64,000 bases of DNA from Magicicada septendecula (GCA_034769895.1 CM068372.1:233200843-233264842), one strand, 5' to 3'. Shown: positions 32,031 to 43,700, numbered from the stretch's first letter. Translations and numbers: made by a program. Notes: generated by a model not told the origin, from the letters alone.

Positions 32031-32526
32031 GTGTATGTAAAAATGTGTTTTATTTTCAGTAGGAAAGTGTATTCTTAAAATTATAATCTACAGCAAACGT
32101 CTCTGACGTGATAACTAGCGCTCAAGCAGCGAATACGGTAACTGCCGGCTTGATCATACAACTCGATAAACGGCGGGACAAATTGAATTATTCACACAGC
32201 CTGAGCAGAACCGCTGATAATAATTTATTTTTAATTGTTTTCAATAAACAATTTGGCGCCACCCGAGCATTATACACTCCTAGTGAACCTCAGATCGGGA
32301 CTACGATACCTGGTTATCCGTACGTTCGCTACGGACTCAAGCATCGTAACTTGCGTTACCGAGCGAGGACGAATTGGTAAGACACACATACACAAGTTAC
32401 ACTCTGACACATTTCAACATTTTGCAGAGATACCATTCAGACGACGGCACACGTTTGGTTATAAATTGACGCATCCAACGTGTGGCAGAATAACACGGCA
32501 GCTACACAGAAAGACAGGTAGGTTAT
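32031..32526 (+). other. Fragment of an LTR element: LTR end, primer-binding site, leader
   Basis: At 32254-32268 TGGCGCCACCCGAGC directly follows a sequence ending CAATAAACAATT. That is the look of an LTR 3' end followed by a TGGCGC-type primer-binding site as used by gypsy elements. The next 250 bp would be leader, cut off at 32527 by PLE-A. No partner LTR is in the window. Broken remnant. Confidence 0.35.
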
Positions 32527-32734
32527 AATATTCATTTATTGACCTTTTTGTATGTCTTTAATTAATTTTATATTTTTAATGTTTGGAAATTGGTGGTTAT
32601 TATTTAGACAATGTGTGGCTAAATTAGATTTATAAATATTTGGTTTTAAATATGCTTTGCGGTGTTGAAGAAATCTATCTAGTAGTTCTTTCTTTGTCTG
32701 GCCCACGCAGAATTTATTGCAATCTGGACATTCT
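32527..32734 (-). pseudogene. PLE-A GIY-YIG fragment (locus 2, minus)
   Basis: Minus strand reads ECPDCNKFCVGQTKKE, LLDRFLQHRKAYLK and LATHCLNNNHQF, the C-terminal end of the PLE-A endonuclease. At 32734 it meets the plus-strand copy head-to-head, at the same bases as the junction at 24621. Truncated on the left near 32527. Confidence 0.8.
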
Positions 32735-33270
32735 AGATAGATTACTTCAACACCGCAATGCATATTTAAAACTAAATATTTATAAATCTAATTTAGCCAC
32801 ACATTGTCTAAATAATAACCACCAATTTCCAAACATTGAAAATATAAAATTAATTAAAAACATACAAAAGGTCAAAAAATGAATATTTGGGAAAATCTTA
32901 ACATTTACACGCACAATAAGAATAATTTATTAATTAAAGAACAAACCCAAATAAAAACAAAACAAGACGATCTATTTAAAATTATAAATTTACTAAAAAA
33001 TAAAAATGAATAAAATATAAACAACTTTTCAAATATAACCGAGAAAACAGCTGCTGAAGAAAATAAACATTAAAACAATCGTTAACTAATCGGCCTATAT
33101 TGATTATCAGTTATTTTACATTAAAATCGATACAATTTCGATTATTCGTTAGTTTTATATTAATAGAATTATTTCGATTGTTATTAATTTACTTAGAAAC
33201 CTCTGATGATACTGATATTTTTCAGTGAAACTTGCGTCAGGTGTTAAAAAGAATATACGAATTATACTAC
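32735..33270 (+). mobile_element. PLE-A locus 2, left portion (plus strand)
   Basis: GIY-YIG C-terminus (LATHCLNNNHQFPNIENI), 3' end and LTR-like region with a hammerhead at 33195-33245. It is interrupted at 33270 by the LTR element and resumes at 38319. Confidence 0.88.
33195..33245 (+). ncRNA. Hammerhead ribozyme motif, PLE-A (locus 2, upstream)
   Basis: CTGATGA at 33203-33209, stem II ACTGA/TCAGT, GAAAC, GTC with cleavage predicted at 33238/33239, stem I GAAACCT with AGGTGTT. The stem III bases are CTTGCG instead of CGTGCG, which loses the second pair, so this copy may be weaker. Confidence 0.65.
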
Positions 33271-35376
33271 TGTGCCGAAGTATTTAAGCTGAAATTATTT
33301 GGTGTACGTCGCGGCTACAGTGCCGTCTGTATAACGGGTTCAAGGGTTGCTTGTGCAGCCACGGCTTCACTGTATCCTTTAACCTTGACCGTGACGTGGC
33401 GATAATTGTGTGTGTACGTAATCAAGCATGCCGTGCCATTCAGCTGATTTGTGAATTTTCTGTTCGCGTGGGATCGCAGGTATCGACATTCGCTCTCATT
33501 TCTTCTTTTGCATTCAAACGGGACACTGGTCTGGCGGCGTTATGAATTAAGATTCATCTTTTGAACTGAGTTCGTGATCATTTAAAGAGCTTCAGGTGAG
33601 CCAAAGTGTTGCTTTAATATTAATTAACTAAGCGCTTGCGGGGGTATTATATTATGATATATGTACGTCTTTTTTGTGTGTGTGTTGCGTCTGGGATGGT
33701 TAAGAGCACGTTGCCGACTTGCCTTGGCTTGCATGAAAATTAAATAGAACTTGCCGTTAGAACTATATTCCAATGTAAAGTAATAAAGATTTAAGGTTAA
33801 AAATAATTTAATTCTAAAACTGGATAATTTAAAGAGAAATTGTGAGGAGTAATATTTATGTTGACACTTAATTTTCGGAATGGAATTGTGACAGTGAGTG
33901 TGTCTGTGATCTGTGCTTACCGGGGCGAGAAAGAATTGTGTGAGGGTATTTTTCCTGACGGCTACTTACAAATAAAATGTTTTCCAGGATTCCCGCCTAG
34001 CCGAGAGGGAAAAGGGGACAACGAAGATGGGGACAGAACATCGGTCGTCATCTGCAGACTATCGCAGCACCACCCCAATGCCGTCAGACCTCGAGAAATC
34101 CCCACACTGCCAGCCCAAAATGACTGCCCTAAGGAAGAAATGAAGCACAGAATTTCGGAGACACCAGTGGTTACACCATAGTCAACATCAGCGCGCATTC
34201 TGGGTAACAACAAATCGTCTAAGCACAGGTGGGACCTTTCCTATATTTTAATCCACAAAACACAAAAAGAAACAGCAACCTATTGCAGTTAAAACATGAA
34301 ATGAAAGACATCTTCACAACCGTAATTTTAGATGTTCAATGACCAACTGTCTATTATAGCATGTCCGGTGGACTTATAGTGACTAGTGTAATTAAAGAGT
34401 TAAAGAATCTACCTGTTGAAAAATGTCAATTACTATGCTATATTTTATAGCACACCATTTGCCTTTGTCGTGATTAGTGACCTAGCATAATTTAAAACTG
34501 GTAGTTGTGCAGTTTAATTAACTGTTTCTTATGAAGATAAAATGTCATTAACAACTTGTACTTAACGCATTGATAATAACTATGGAGTATTTCCTTCCTA
34601 AATCTTCTTGTGGGTACAGGTCCTTATTAGGGGGGCTGTTACAGAACTGAGCCAGTATAATTCTTGTAGTATGACACCTTAAATTTTTCTTAAGCGGGCA
34701 ACTGGTGTGTGTAAGGCATGGTGATAGTATTAAGATATATATATATCTATATATACATGTATTAATCCTGTGATGCATAATTTATTTTAAAAGGAAAAGA
34801 GAAATATTTTATTTGGCAAGTATAAAACGGCATATTACATGTTCTTGTTAGGCATGATATATCATTGTTTGAGGGTCAGTTTAATTCATAAAGTTTCTGT
34901 AGATTCAACCTTTAGTAATTGTTTATTAGAACTTATTTAGAAAAGTCATGTGAATAAAGGTTAATACTTAGTGATGTCAGCTTATGTGAAGGCAATGAAC
35001 TTAAGGGTGTTTGAATAATTTGTTGTTGATTAATTATATTCAAAATTAATTCTTTGTTAATATTGCCAATTGTTATTCAATATTGGAGAGATGCACGTTT
35101 ATTAATGATAGTGGAAAATATAGCCGTGCATATTGTAATAAAGGTGTGATTATTATAACAAGAGAACACTAATAAAAGCTGTTATCGTTTGCAAGTGTTT
35201 TATTGCAAGTCCTGTCACGATGGGCTCAACTCAATTTTTCTTCCGTCTAGACCGCAGGTCTAGTTTTAATAATTAAGTAACGACCCCTGAGAAAAAAAAA
35301 AGAAAAACCAAAAAATTTTTTTTAAACAAAAAAAAACTTCACAAAAATTTTATACAAAATTCAGGGGGACGTTTCA
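33271..35376 (+). repeat. Left LTR of LARD-like element
   Basis: TG...CA LTR. Its first about 330 bp and last about 400 bp match the right LTR. The middle is present only here. It contains AATAAA near 35171 and A/T-rich homopolymer tracts close to the 3' end. Small ORFs inside (33351-33545, 33858-34181) have no support. Confidence 0.85.
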
Positions 35377-35377
35377 A

Positions 35378-35393
35378 TGGTAGCAGAGCGTGG
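35378..35393 (+). other. Primer-binding site of LARD-like element
   Basis: TGGTAGCAGAGCGTGG, one base after the LTR end. TGGTA(G/T)CAGAGC matches the initiator-methionine tRNA type of primer site widely used by LTR retrotransposons. Confidence 0.7.
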
Positions 35394-37575
35394 TTTAGAT
35401 CAATGGGCTGAAGCGTGACAGGGCTTGCAAGTAATTTGGGCAGTTCAGATAGATTCTGGGGCAGTAAGGGTGAGTGCAATAATATATATATCTGTTGAGG
35501 TTTAAGCAAGGAAATTAATTTAAAGGAAGGTTTTATTGGTGTTGTTCCTGTTAATTGTTTTATAAAATGTTAATGTTGTTTTGTGTATATGAATCTTATG
35601 TATGTAAACCGGACGCAACATGTATATAGGTGTGTAACTATGTGAAGGTCACACACGCATTTACACGATTGTTTCAGTAGCTTGGCTTCCTTGGGGGGTT
35701 TTGAGTACGTTTAGTGCATCAAAATTTTTTTTACCTGGCCCAACGCTGTCAGACCTTGTTGAAGTTGGTCGGGACCTGTTAAGCCGTGTCGTATTGACCT
35801 GCATGGTTGTAGGATAACCGATATGATTTTACTGTCTGCGCTTAGACAGGGATTGTTCACCTGTTTCCACATTACGGAATTATCCGGGTCAGAATATATA
35901 TATATTAATTTGGCAGAATGCGGCCATGGTCGGGCCATGCATACTACTTGTGTACGGTCATTTTTAAAAGTGCGGATTAGTTGTGAATTGTTCATCATGA
36001 ATGTTGCTTCCGCAACACATGTGTATGTATATTTAATAGATGGTATTGTTCTAGCGTTTTGTATTGTGTGGTGTTATTTATGTATGTACATTCGGTACTA
36101 ATGTTGTCGTTTGTTTTCTTGTGTTGGGGAGATTGCTCTGCCTTTCGTTTTCCCCTTCCCCTCGCGCTTCGTTAGGGAACCCTGAAGCCACTTGATGCGA
36201 CTCAAGTTTTTCCTCTTCTTTTGTTGTGATGTCGTGTTGAATTGTTGTCTGTTTCGTGTTGGTTATGTAAATTTTGGGGGTGATAATTCAGCAGCCTGAA
36301 TTGAATAATCTGTTTGCAATGTATCATATGGAGCGTCGGTCGATGAAAAGTTAGTTGGGAAGGCAGTAGGGAAAGGATGACTATGTTTTTGTTATCGCCC
36401 TGTTCGCAAGAGTGGGTATTCAAATGAAACTATGCACGGGAGAGATATTTTAAAAATTGAATACACACAAGATTATAAAATTAGATTCAATACATAGTGA
36501 GGCGAATGAGGTATGCCGATCCGAAAGATAACCTTTGGCCGGCTGATAGCCGCAGCTGTAACAGTATTTCAAGCCTTGCTGCCTGCTTATCTGATAGAGT
36601 GTACATCGTTATTAGTTATAATTGCGCGCCCGGCTTCTAAATTCAAAGACCAGTTTATTTGTTTTCTGTCTGACCAGCTGTTCGAGTGATATAAAATGTA
36701 GGTCAGTTTTTCAATGTGGATTAGTGTTTGGCCAGTACCATGCCGCATTCCGGGTTGATGTCCCCAGGGTTGTTCGGGCGTCGGTTGTATGGCTGAGTGT
36801 TGGCTGTCGGCAGAGAAGTTACCCCCCTCCTCCTTAGGTAGGGAGATAACTATTATAAAGTGGAGATTGGGAGATTGATGTTCGCGTGCCCTCGATGCGG
36901 TCTTCTCGGCCTTGCTAATCGGGTCCGTCCGCCCTAGTGTAGGGATGTGGGCCAATCATGTGTCAAGGATTGATAATGCCTTGTTTTGCTGCACATGGCT
37001 GGTCGGTCCACGAGCTGGACGGTTGTAGAAGTGGTACTCACATACCAATGTCAGTAGCACCTTGTTGGCCTTCGGGCATGAATATGTGAGTAGCAGTAGA
37101 GGTAGGGGTGGTCACCAGAGAGGGTGACGTGTTGGGGCGGTCCCGTGGGGTTGGCATGGAGGAGAGAGCTCGCGTGGGGATGGTCGCAGTGTGGTTGAGA
37201 TTTTCAGTCATGGGAGGGGGGACAGAGGAAGGTCCTGGTTGTAACGAGAGCTTTCGGGTCTCAGTTGTTGATTGTAGGAGGCCTTAGGAGGTCAGAACTC
37301 AGGGAGCTCCCGAACTTTTCTTTCTTCTTTTCTCCTCCTGTCTCTTGTCGCTGTATGCAGTACCCACACATTTGCACAGATAATCCCACATGCACACAGG
37401 CATACACACTACACTTCTTACTTCTTCTTCCTTCGTTTTCACCCTGAGCCTCTGTCTTCCTAAGAGCGATATTTTCCTGAGATTACCCAAGGGAGCCCGA
37501 GTCCTGAGAATTACCCTGGGCGGTCATGTGAACCGCGAATGAGTGGATCTTTTGGGGCAACCAGGTTGCCCTTTT
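35394..37575 (+). other. Interior of LARD-like element, noncoding
   Basis: 2.2 kb without gag or pol motifs. It is more GC-rich than its surroundings, with a pyrimidine-rich block near 36140-36175 and a G-rich stretch near 37080-37220. Short ORFs such as 36587-36955 (minus) show no domain. Such conserved-looking noncoding interiors are typical of non-autonomous elements that keep packaging signals. Confidence 0.6.
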
Positions 37576-37585
37576 GGGGTGAGGG
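37576..37585 (+). other. Polypurine tract of LARD-like element
   Basis: GGGGTGAGGG directly abuts the right LTR start TGTGCC, the position of the plus-strand primer. Confidence 0.65.
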
Positions 37586-38318
37586 TGTGCCGAAGTATTT
37601 AAGCTGAAATTATTTGGCGTACGTCGCGGCTACAGTGCCGTCTGTATAACGGGTTCAATGGTTGCTTGTGCAGCCACGGCTTCACTGTATCCTTTAACCT
37701 TGACCGTGACGTGGCGATAATTGTGTGTGTACGTAATCAAGCATGCCGTGCCATTCAGCTGATTTGTGAATTTTCTGTTCGCGTGGGATCGCAGGTATCG
37801 ACATTCGCTCTCATTTCTTCTTTTGCATTCAAACGGGACACTGGTCTGGCGGCGTTATGAATTAAGATTCATCTTTTGAACTGAGTTCGTGATCATTTAA
37901 AGAGCTTCAGGTGATGTCAGCTTATGTGAAGGCAATGAACTTAAGGGTGTTTGAATAATTTGTTGTTGATTAATTATATTCAAAATTAATTCTTTGTTAA
38001 TATTGCCAATTGTTATTCAATATTGGAGAGATGCACGTTTATTAATGATAGTGGAAAATATAGCCGTGCATATTGTAATAAAGGTGTGATTATTATAACA
38101 AGAGAACACTAATAAAAGCTGTTATCGTTTGCAAGTGTTTTATTGCAAGTCCTGTCACGATGGGCTCAACTCAATTTTTCTTCCGTCTAGACCGCAGGTC
38201 TAGTTTTAATAATTAAGTAACGACCCCTGAGAAAAAAAAAAAGAAAAACCAAAAAATTTTTTTTAAACAAAAAAAAAACTTCACAAAAATTTTATACAAA
38301 ATTCAGGGGGATGTTTCA
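37586..38318 (+). repeat. Right LTR of LARD-like element
   Basis: 733-bp LTR matching both ends of the left LTR, ending ATGTTTCA before the CTAC target duplication. Confidence 0.85.
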
Positions 38319-38459
38319 CTACTTGCAGAAGAAAGAAATTGAATAACATCACAAATTTGTACAATTACTGCAAGAAACGTCGAGTTACTTATATAGAAAA
38401 TGATGGATGAAAACACCATACAAGGTGATGTAACTCATTCCTATAACCAATTTATTAAA

Positions 38460-39127
38460 TGTAAAAAACAATTAATTAATTGTTTTGGAAACATGTATTT
38501 TAACAAAAAATGCCTACAGCTTAATATTTTTCCAAAATACACAAAAATAATAGTAAAAAACAACAATAACAATTAATTAAACAAATATATTACTCAAGCC
38601 CAATATACATGGATTAAAGACGAAATATCAAATAATTACAGAAAATCGACTACATTAATAAAGAATTAATTAATTTATATCTTCTTTTAGCCAACACACT
38701 TGATTATCATACATGGAATAATAAATATATTAAATTAACATGCTTAACATACTAAATAACCACAAAACAAATAAATTTAACACAATCAATAAAAAACTTA
38801 AAAATCTACTAATAAAATAGTAAGCCTAAAGATGATAACACACATTAAATAATAACCACACTTTTTACCCAAATTTCATAAATTTATCTAATATTAAATT
38901 CACGGAAAACGAAATAGCTACCCTAGAAACATCAAACAAAACAAATCTTAAAAATGTAAACAAACTTGTAATATAAAATATCATAGTCGAAACTGAAAAC
39001 GCAATTAATAATGTAGAACAAGAAAAAAGCCTCAATTTAAATAATAAAGTATATCAAAAAATATAATAACGAAAATCGTCATACTAAAAATAAAAATAAC
39101 ACCATTAATAACATAAAACAGAAACTA
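38460..39127 (+). pseudogene. PLE-A N-terminal region (locus 2), decayed
   Basis: Matches 25859-26372 and the reverse complement of 23213-23900. Broken into short frames by stops and small indels, with an Asn/Lys-rich product. It lies between the LTR-like region and RT. Confidence 0.55.
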
Positions 39128-40051
39128 ATGACTAATAACCTCACTTTAACCAAAGCTGATAAGAGTAATAGTACAATAATAATTTCTCAGGAAGATTTAG
39201 ACGATAAAACAGAAGAATTTATAGTTAATAATAATTCCATAACATTAAATAAAGACCCCACAAATAAATATCAAAAACAAATAACAAATATACTAAAAAA
39301 TAGTAACCAAATCATAAATCCTAAAGAGTCCTTTAAATATAAAGTGGATAATCCTTGTGCACCAAAATTAAATTCTTTAATAAAATTACACAAAATCAAT
39401 AAACCTATCAGACCTTTAATAAATGCTAGGACCGCACCAAATTATAAAATATCAAAATTACTAACTCAAATATTAAAACATAAAATTGATCTTCCAGCAA
39501 AATACAATATAAAAAATAGTATCGAACTCACGGAACAACTAAAAAACGTAGAAGTAAACAGAAATACAAAATTATATTCATTCGACATATCAAACATGTA
39601 TACAAACATTCCCATTGAAGAAACTATAAATATTATAATAAATAATCTGAAAACAAATAACGAAAGTAACACATACATTAAACAATTAACTAATAGTTTA
39701 AAAATAATTTTAAATCAAAATTATTTTCAATACAACAGCAAATTGTACTATCAAACAGATGGCCTTGCTATGGGAGCCCCAACCTCCGCTATCATATCAG
39801 AAATCTTCCTACAAAAATTCTACGAACAAATAATAAATATAATAAAATTAAATGACCCATTAGGATATTATTTTAGATACGTTGATGACACTCTGTACAT
39901 TTCCCAAAACAATGGTATAAATATAAATAAAATATTCAACTCCATAAATAATTTACATTCCAAAATAAAATTCACGTTAGAAGAAGAATCTAATAATAGA
40001 TTAAATTATTTAGACTTAACAATAAAGAAAAAAATAAATAATTTTGAATAG
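39128..40051 (+). CDS. PLE-A reverse transcriptase (locus 2)
   Basis: 307-residue frame nearly identical to 22286-23212. It has motif A SFDISNMYTNIP (Asp 153), motif B DGLAMGAPTSAII, motif C YFRYVDDTLY (Asp 253-254) and NYLDLTIKKK. All catalytic Asp residues are retained. The frame ends before the thumb, at nearly the same place as in locus 1, so the two loci probably descend from one already interrupted copy. Confidence 0.88.
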   Translation: MTNNLTLTKADKSNSTIIISQEDLDDKTEEFIVNNNSITLNKDPTNKYQKQITNILKNSNQIINPKESFKYKVDNPCAPKLNSLIKLHKINKPIRPLINARTAPNYKISKLLTQILKHKIDLPAKYNIKNSIELTEQLKNVEVNRNTKLYSFDISNMYTNIPIEETINIIINNLKTNNESNTYIKQLTNSLKIILNQNYFQYNSKLYYQTDGLAMGAPTSAIISEIFLQKFYEQIINIIKLNDPLGYYFRYVDDTLYISQNNGININKIFNSINNLHSKIKFTLEEESNNRLNYLDLTIKKKINNFE

Positions 40052-40740
40052 TTAATACACAGGAAACCTTCTCAAACTGATTTAGTAATACCAAATACTT
40101 CTAATCATCCTCCCAACACAAAATGGCAGTATTTAATTCCATGATTTACCGAATGCTTAGGATCCCATTAAATAACACAGAAAGAAGCAAAGAAAGAAAT
40201 ATTATCCAACAAATAGCAGTTCAAAATGGATACAAAATAAAAACTATTAATAAATTAGAAAATAAAATTAAACATAAAATCACTAATAAAATTCCCAAGA
40301 ACACTATATTTTGAAATTCACCTATTAATAATAATATAAAATATACAACCTTCACTTATTACGGAAATATAACTGAAAAATTAAATAAAATATCTAAAGA
40401 TACTAATTTAAAAATATCTTATAATACAGATAATATAATTTTTAATAAAATAAAACCTAAAACTAAATCCAATACTCACAATAAAAATGGAATATATAAA
40501 ATAAAATGTCTAGATTGCAATAAATTCTACGTGGGCCAGACAAAGAAAAAAACTACTAGATAGATTCCTTCAACACTGCAATGGATATTTAAAACTAAAT
40601 ATTTATAAATCTAATTTAGCCACACATTGTCTAAATAATAACCACCAATTTCCAAACATTGAAAATATAAAATTAATTAAAAACATACAAAAAGGTCAAA
40701 AAATGAATATTTGGGAAAATCTCAACATTTACATACACAA
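40052..40740 (+). pseudogene. PLE-A connector and GIY-YIG (locus 2), decayed
   Basis: Contains RKPSQTDLVIPNTSNHPP in one frame, the connector frame 40123-40314 (NNTERSKERNIIQQIAVQNGY), and GIYKIKCLDCNKFYVGQTKKK near 40490-40552, where G-I-Y and Y-V-G blocks flank the CxxC. The pieces lie in different frames with stops between them, so no intact endonuclease is predicted. Confidence 0.7.
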
Positions 40741-41022
40741 TAACAATAATTAATTAATTAAAGAATAAACCCAAATAAAAACAAAACAAGACGATCTATT
40801 TAAAATTATAAATTTACTAAAAAATATAAATGAATAAAATATAAACAACAAATTTTCAAATACAGTGTAACCGAGAAAACAGCTGCTAAAGAAAATAAAC
40901 ATTAAAACAATCGTTAACTAATTGACGTAAATCGATTATGAGTTACATTAAAATCGATAGAAATTCGATTATTCGTTAATTTTGTATTTATAGAATTATT
41001 TCGATTGTTATTAATTTACTTA

Positions 41023-41072
41023 GAAACCTCTGATGATACTGATATTTTTCAGTGAAACATGTGTCAGGTATT
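41023..41072 (+). ncRNA. Hammerhead ribozyme motif, PLE-A (locus 2, downstream)
   Basis: CTGATGA at 41030-41036, stem II ACTGA/TCAGT, GAAAC, stem III CA-TG-TG, cleavage predicted after GTC at 41065/41066, stem I GAAACCT with AGGTATT. Compared with CG-TG-CG in other copies, the second stem III pair has changed from G-C to A-T on both strands, a compensatory change. Confidence 0.8.
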
Positions 41073-41178
41073 AAAAAGAATATACGAATTATACTATTTG
41101 CAGAAGAAAGAAATTGAATAACATCACAAATTTATATAATTACTGCAAGAAACGTCGAGTTACTTATATAGAAAATAT

Positions 41179-42285
41179 ATACATACATATATATATTGCA
41201 ATAATACAAATTATGACTGCATAGATAGGTTATTTTGAAATTAGTACAACAGAGTCTATATCTGGAGGTAGGAAAATTTTATTCATGAATACATAAAAAT
41301 TTACTATTGTCTTATGGCTTTATAATATAAAATTGTTTATTAAAAAAATTATCTTTCAATAAATGAGTCTATTGGCTTGTTTTACATATAAGTTACTTGT
41401 ACATAGAATTTCAACTGTTTGCGTAGACACCAGGCGCTCTGCTCCAATGGCAATGGTAACGAATAACTCGTACCATGAACCAAGTACTAAGTCTTATGGA
41501 AACCGACTTTTCTTGTCACGAAAATCTAGTGACAGCGAGTATGTCTATGGCAAGACTTCGGAACCGACTGACTGATCCATCCTCGGCAGAGCACCATCTC
41601 AAATAATTTTTAGACCTTCTGATTGGTGGAAAATCTAGCAACATCATAGATGAGTACACTGATAGACAGACGTTAGGTTAAAACTCTGTCCAATTCTGCA
41701 AAGGCCTGTCTAGATTTAATCTACAAATTTTATTACTTTCTAGGAGATAACAAAAATAAAAGAAGAAATGATTTCATTAAAAAATCGTATAAAAATTATA
41801 GTTGTGGAGAATTGCGTATATGGAAAATGTAGCTTACAACCATGAGAACACCCTGTCCAAGTTTCAGAACGAAATGTCAATTTTCAACAAAGTTATTAAA
41901 TAAAATGTAAATCACATGCGCACCCGCACACTTACACACAATTATTTCACTTGACATAAAAGAGTACCAAATTATGCACATTTTGACATAACATACTTTT
42001 TTAAACATAGCTTGGTTCAAAACCTATGACTACTTTACACAGAAAAGAACAAAATCAATTTTTAACATGTCTATGGTCGTCAGAAAATGTGTTATAGCAT
42101 TAGTTTTCCACTTATATGAACTTAACATCCTGTGTTCTGTTGCAATATATTGCAACAGTACGAATGTATATGGTACTGTGCATTGCACAATTAGTCAAGA
42201 TAATTTGTGTAAATTAAGTAAATAATCAATGTTGTCAGTAGTAATAATAATTCAGATAGAAAGCTGTGAAGTGAACAACGAATTT
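41179..42285. other. Unassigned AT-rich DNA
   Basis: No gene recognised. A 70-residue ORF at 41363-41575 has no domain and atypical composition. GCAATATATTGC (palindrome) lies near 42141-42152. Nothing else stands out. Confidence 0.4.
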
Positions 42286-43700
42286 GCCTGCTTGAACAGG
42301 TAGGGCCACACACAGCTGTGTACACGTGTATCTTATGTGTGTGAGTGCAGCCAGTTAATTCCTGCAAAGCGTCACCCCTAAATAAATGCTAATCAAAATA
42401 TAAATTATTTAAATTGTGATAAGTGTGTGTGAAATATCACAAAACAAAATGCGCCACAGTGTAAATAATAAAAGACGCACGCATATACTAAAGATTGTGC
42501 GAAAATAATAAAAAGTGGAAATACAGTGCAAATAAATACAAATAAAACCCATAATAATTGAGATAGAGAAAAACGGTTAACACACAGTTGTACACATAAA
42601 AATTACCGACCAGATGAATATCGGGTAATTTGCAAAAGACTTCGCATGTTGCGAAGATCAGTGAAATAAGTGTGTAAATAATCATGTTTGTAAAAGGACG
42701 CTACGACAGACTGATTCCTGCAGAGAATTGTCGAAACATGATTTTTGCGCCCTATACTACAAATACACTAGCCTTGTTCTCTTTCTCGTTCAACTACAGC
42801 GGCAGCCGGAGGCTATGCCCGGCAACTTCAACTCTTCCTCTATCAACCACAGCGGCAGCCGGAGGCTATGTCCGACAACATCATCACTTTCGTGAAATCA
42901 CCACTGTAGAAAGAGGCTATCACGGAAGACAAGAGGGCAGCACACTAAATAGCATAGATTCCAGAAGTAGAGTACCAGTTATCGGACTACTGAGAGGATC
43001 CGGAGGACGAGGAACGGACTCCAGGACTACACGACTACGCAGAATCAACCAGGATCAAGGACTCAGGACCAGAAGAGGATACGCTGAGGAACCGCAACGA
43101 TTAAGGTGAAAGAAAGCCATGTATTTATCCAAACGAAAGACTTAATCAAAGACAATTAAACATTGAAAAAAGAAAGACAATATAATTTCAAAAAAAAAAT
43201 GTAATTAATAATTTTTAATGTAACTGTTCTTGTACAGTAATTATAATAATATTTGAATTATGAAAGTATATTTTTGAAATGATAATTTATTGGAAATATT
43301 TAAATTAATTTTGAAAGAATAGTAATTATTCTAAAGTAATTAATAAGTCATAAATAAGAAATGCATATGCAACAACAATAAGAATTTGAAAAAAGAAAGA
43401 TTCGAAAATTTAATAATAATTTAATCACAATAAATTGAGCAAGTCGAGAGCAATATTATATAATAAGCAATGTTAGTTATAGTTATACGATTATTTTATG
43501 TTTCTATATAATATGAGATTACTTGTATTTATTAACAAGGAGGTGTACTACGAGTACACATACACATGCAAATAATAATGAGTTTTTAGCTCACCAATTT
43601 AAATGAAAGTTTTAATTAATAAATGTTTTGAAAGATTCTAAACAATTCACGTTGTTATTATTATTACGATTACACCCATTGAATATTTATAACGTAAGTA
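42286..43700 (+). other. LTR-like sequence with purine- and CpG-rich island
   Basis: AT-rich flanks around a GC-richer island (42770-43090), the same layout as the LTRs elsewhere in the window. A 53-bp tandem pair (CAACYACAGCGGCAGCCGG at 42791 and 42844) lies in it. The 141-residue ORF (42684-43109) is probably a by-product. AAAAATTACC followed by a CAGATG-type block at 42596-42620 recurs at 44146-44170, linking this to the next block. No LTR partner was identified. Confidence 0.3.

Larger units (their letters stand above)
33271..38318 (+). mobile_element. Non-autonomous LTR retrotransposon (LARD-like), young
   Basis: Inserted in PLE-A with the 4-bp target duplication CTAC (33267-33270 and 38319-38322). 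LTRs start TGTGCCGAAG and end GTTTCA: left LTR 33271-35376, right LTR 37586-38318, so they differ greatly in length (2.1 and 0.73 kb). In the shared part only about three or four substitutions are visible, implying recent insertion. A primer-binding site and a polypurine tract are present. The 2.2-kb interior has no gag or pol, so it depends on another element's proteins. The 4-bp duplication suits Ty3/gypsy integrase. Family unnamed. Confidence 0.85.
38319..41178 (+). mobile_element. PLE-A locus 2, main portion (plus strand)
   Basis: Continues from 33270 after the LTR element: LTR-like region, N-terminal region, RT (39128-40051), connector (40123-40314), GIY-YIG (about 40490-40690), 3' end, and a second LTR-like region with a hammerhead (41023-41072), ending near 41178. 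The spacing between the two hammerheads, without the insert, is about 2.8 kb and gives the unit length. It is highly similar to the minus copy at 21413-24620. Confidence 0.88.

Noticed and set aside
32108-32528. Two overlapping plus-strand ORFs
   Set aside because: They overlap the LTR end and primer-binding site and have no domain.
36587-36955. 122-residue minus-strand ORF inside the LARD-like element
   Set aside because: Antisense to the element, no motif, and typical of chance frames in GC-richer DNA.
42684-43109. 141-residue plus-strand ORF, Arg/Ser-rich
   Set aside because: It lies in an LTR-like island with an internal 53-bp tandem duplication and shows no domain; codon pattern follows GC content.
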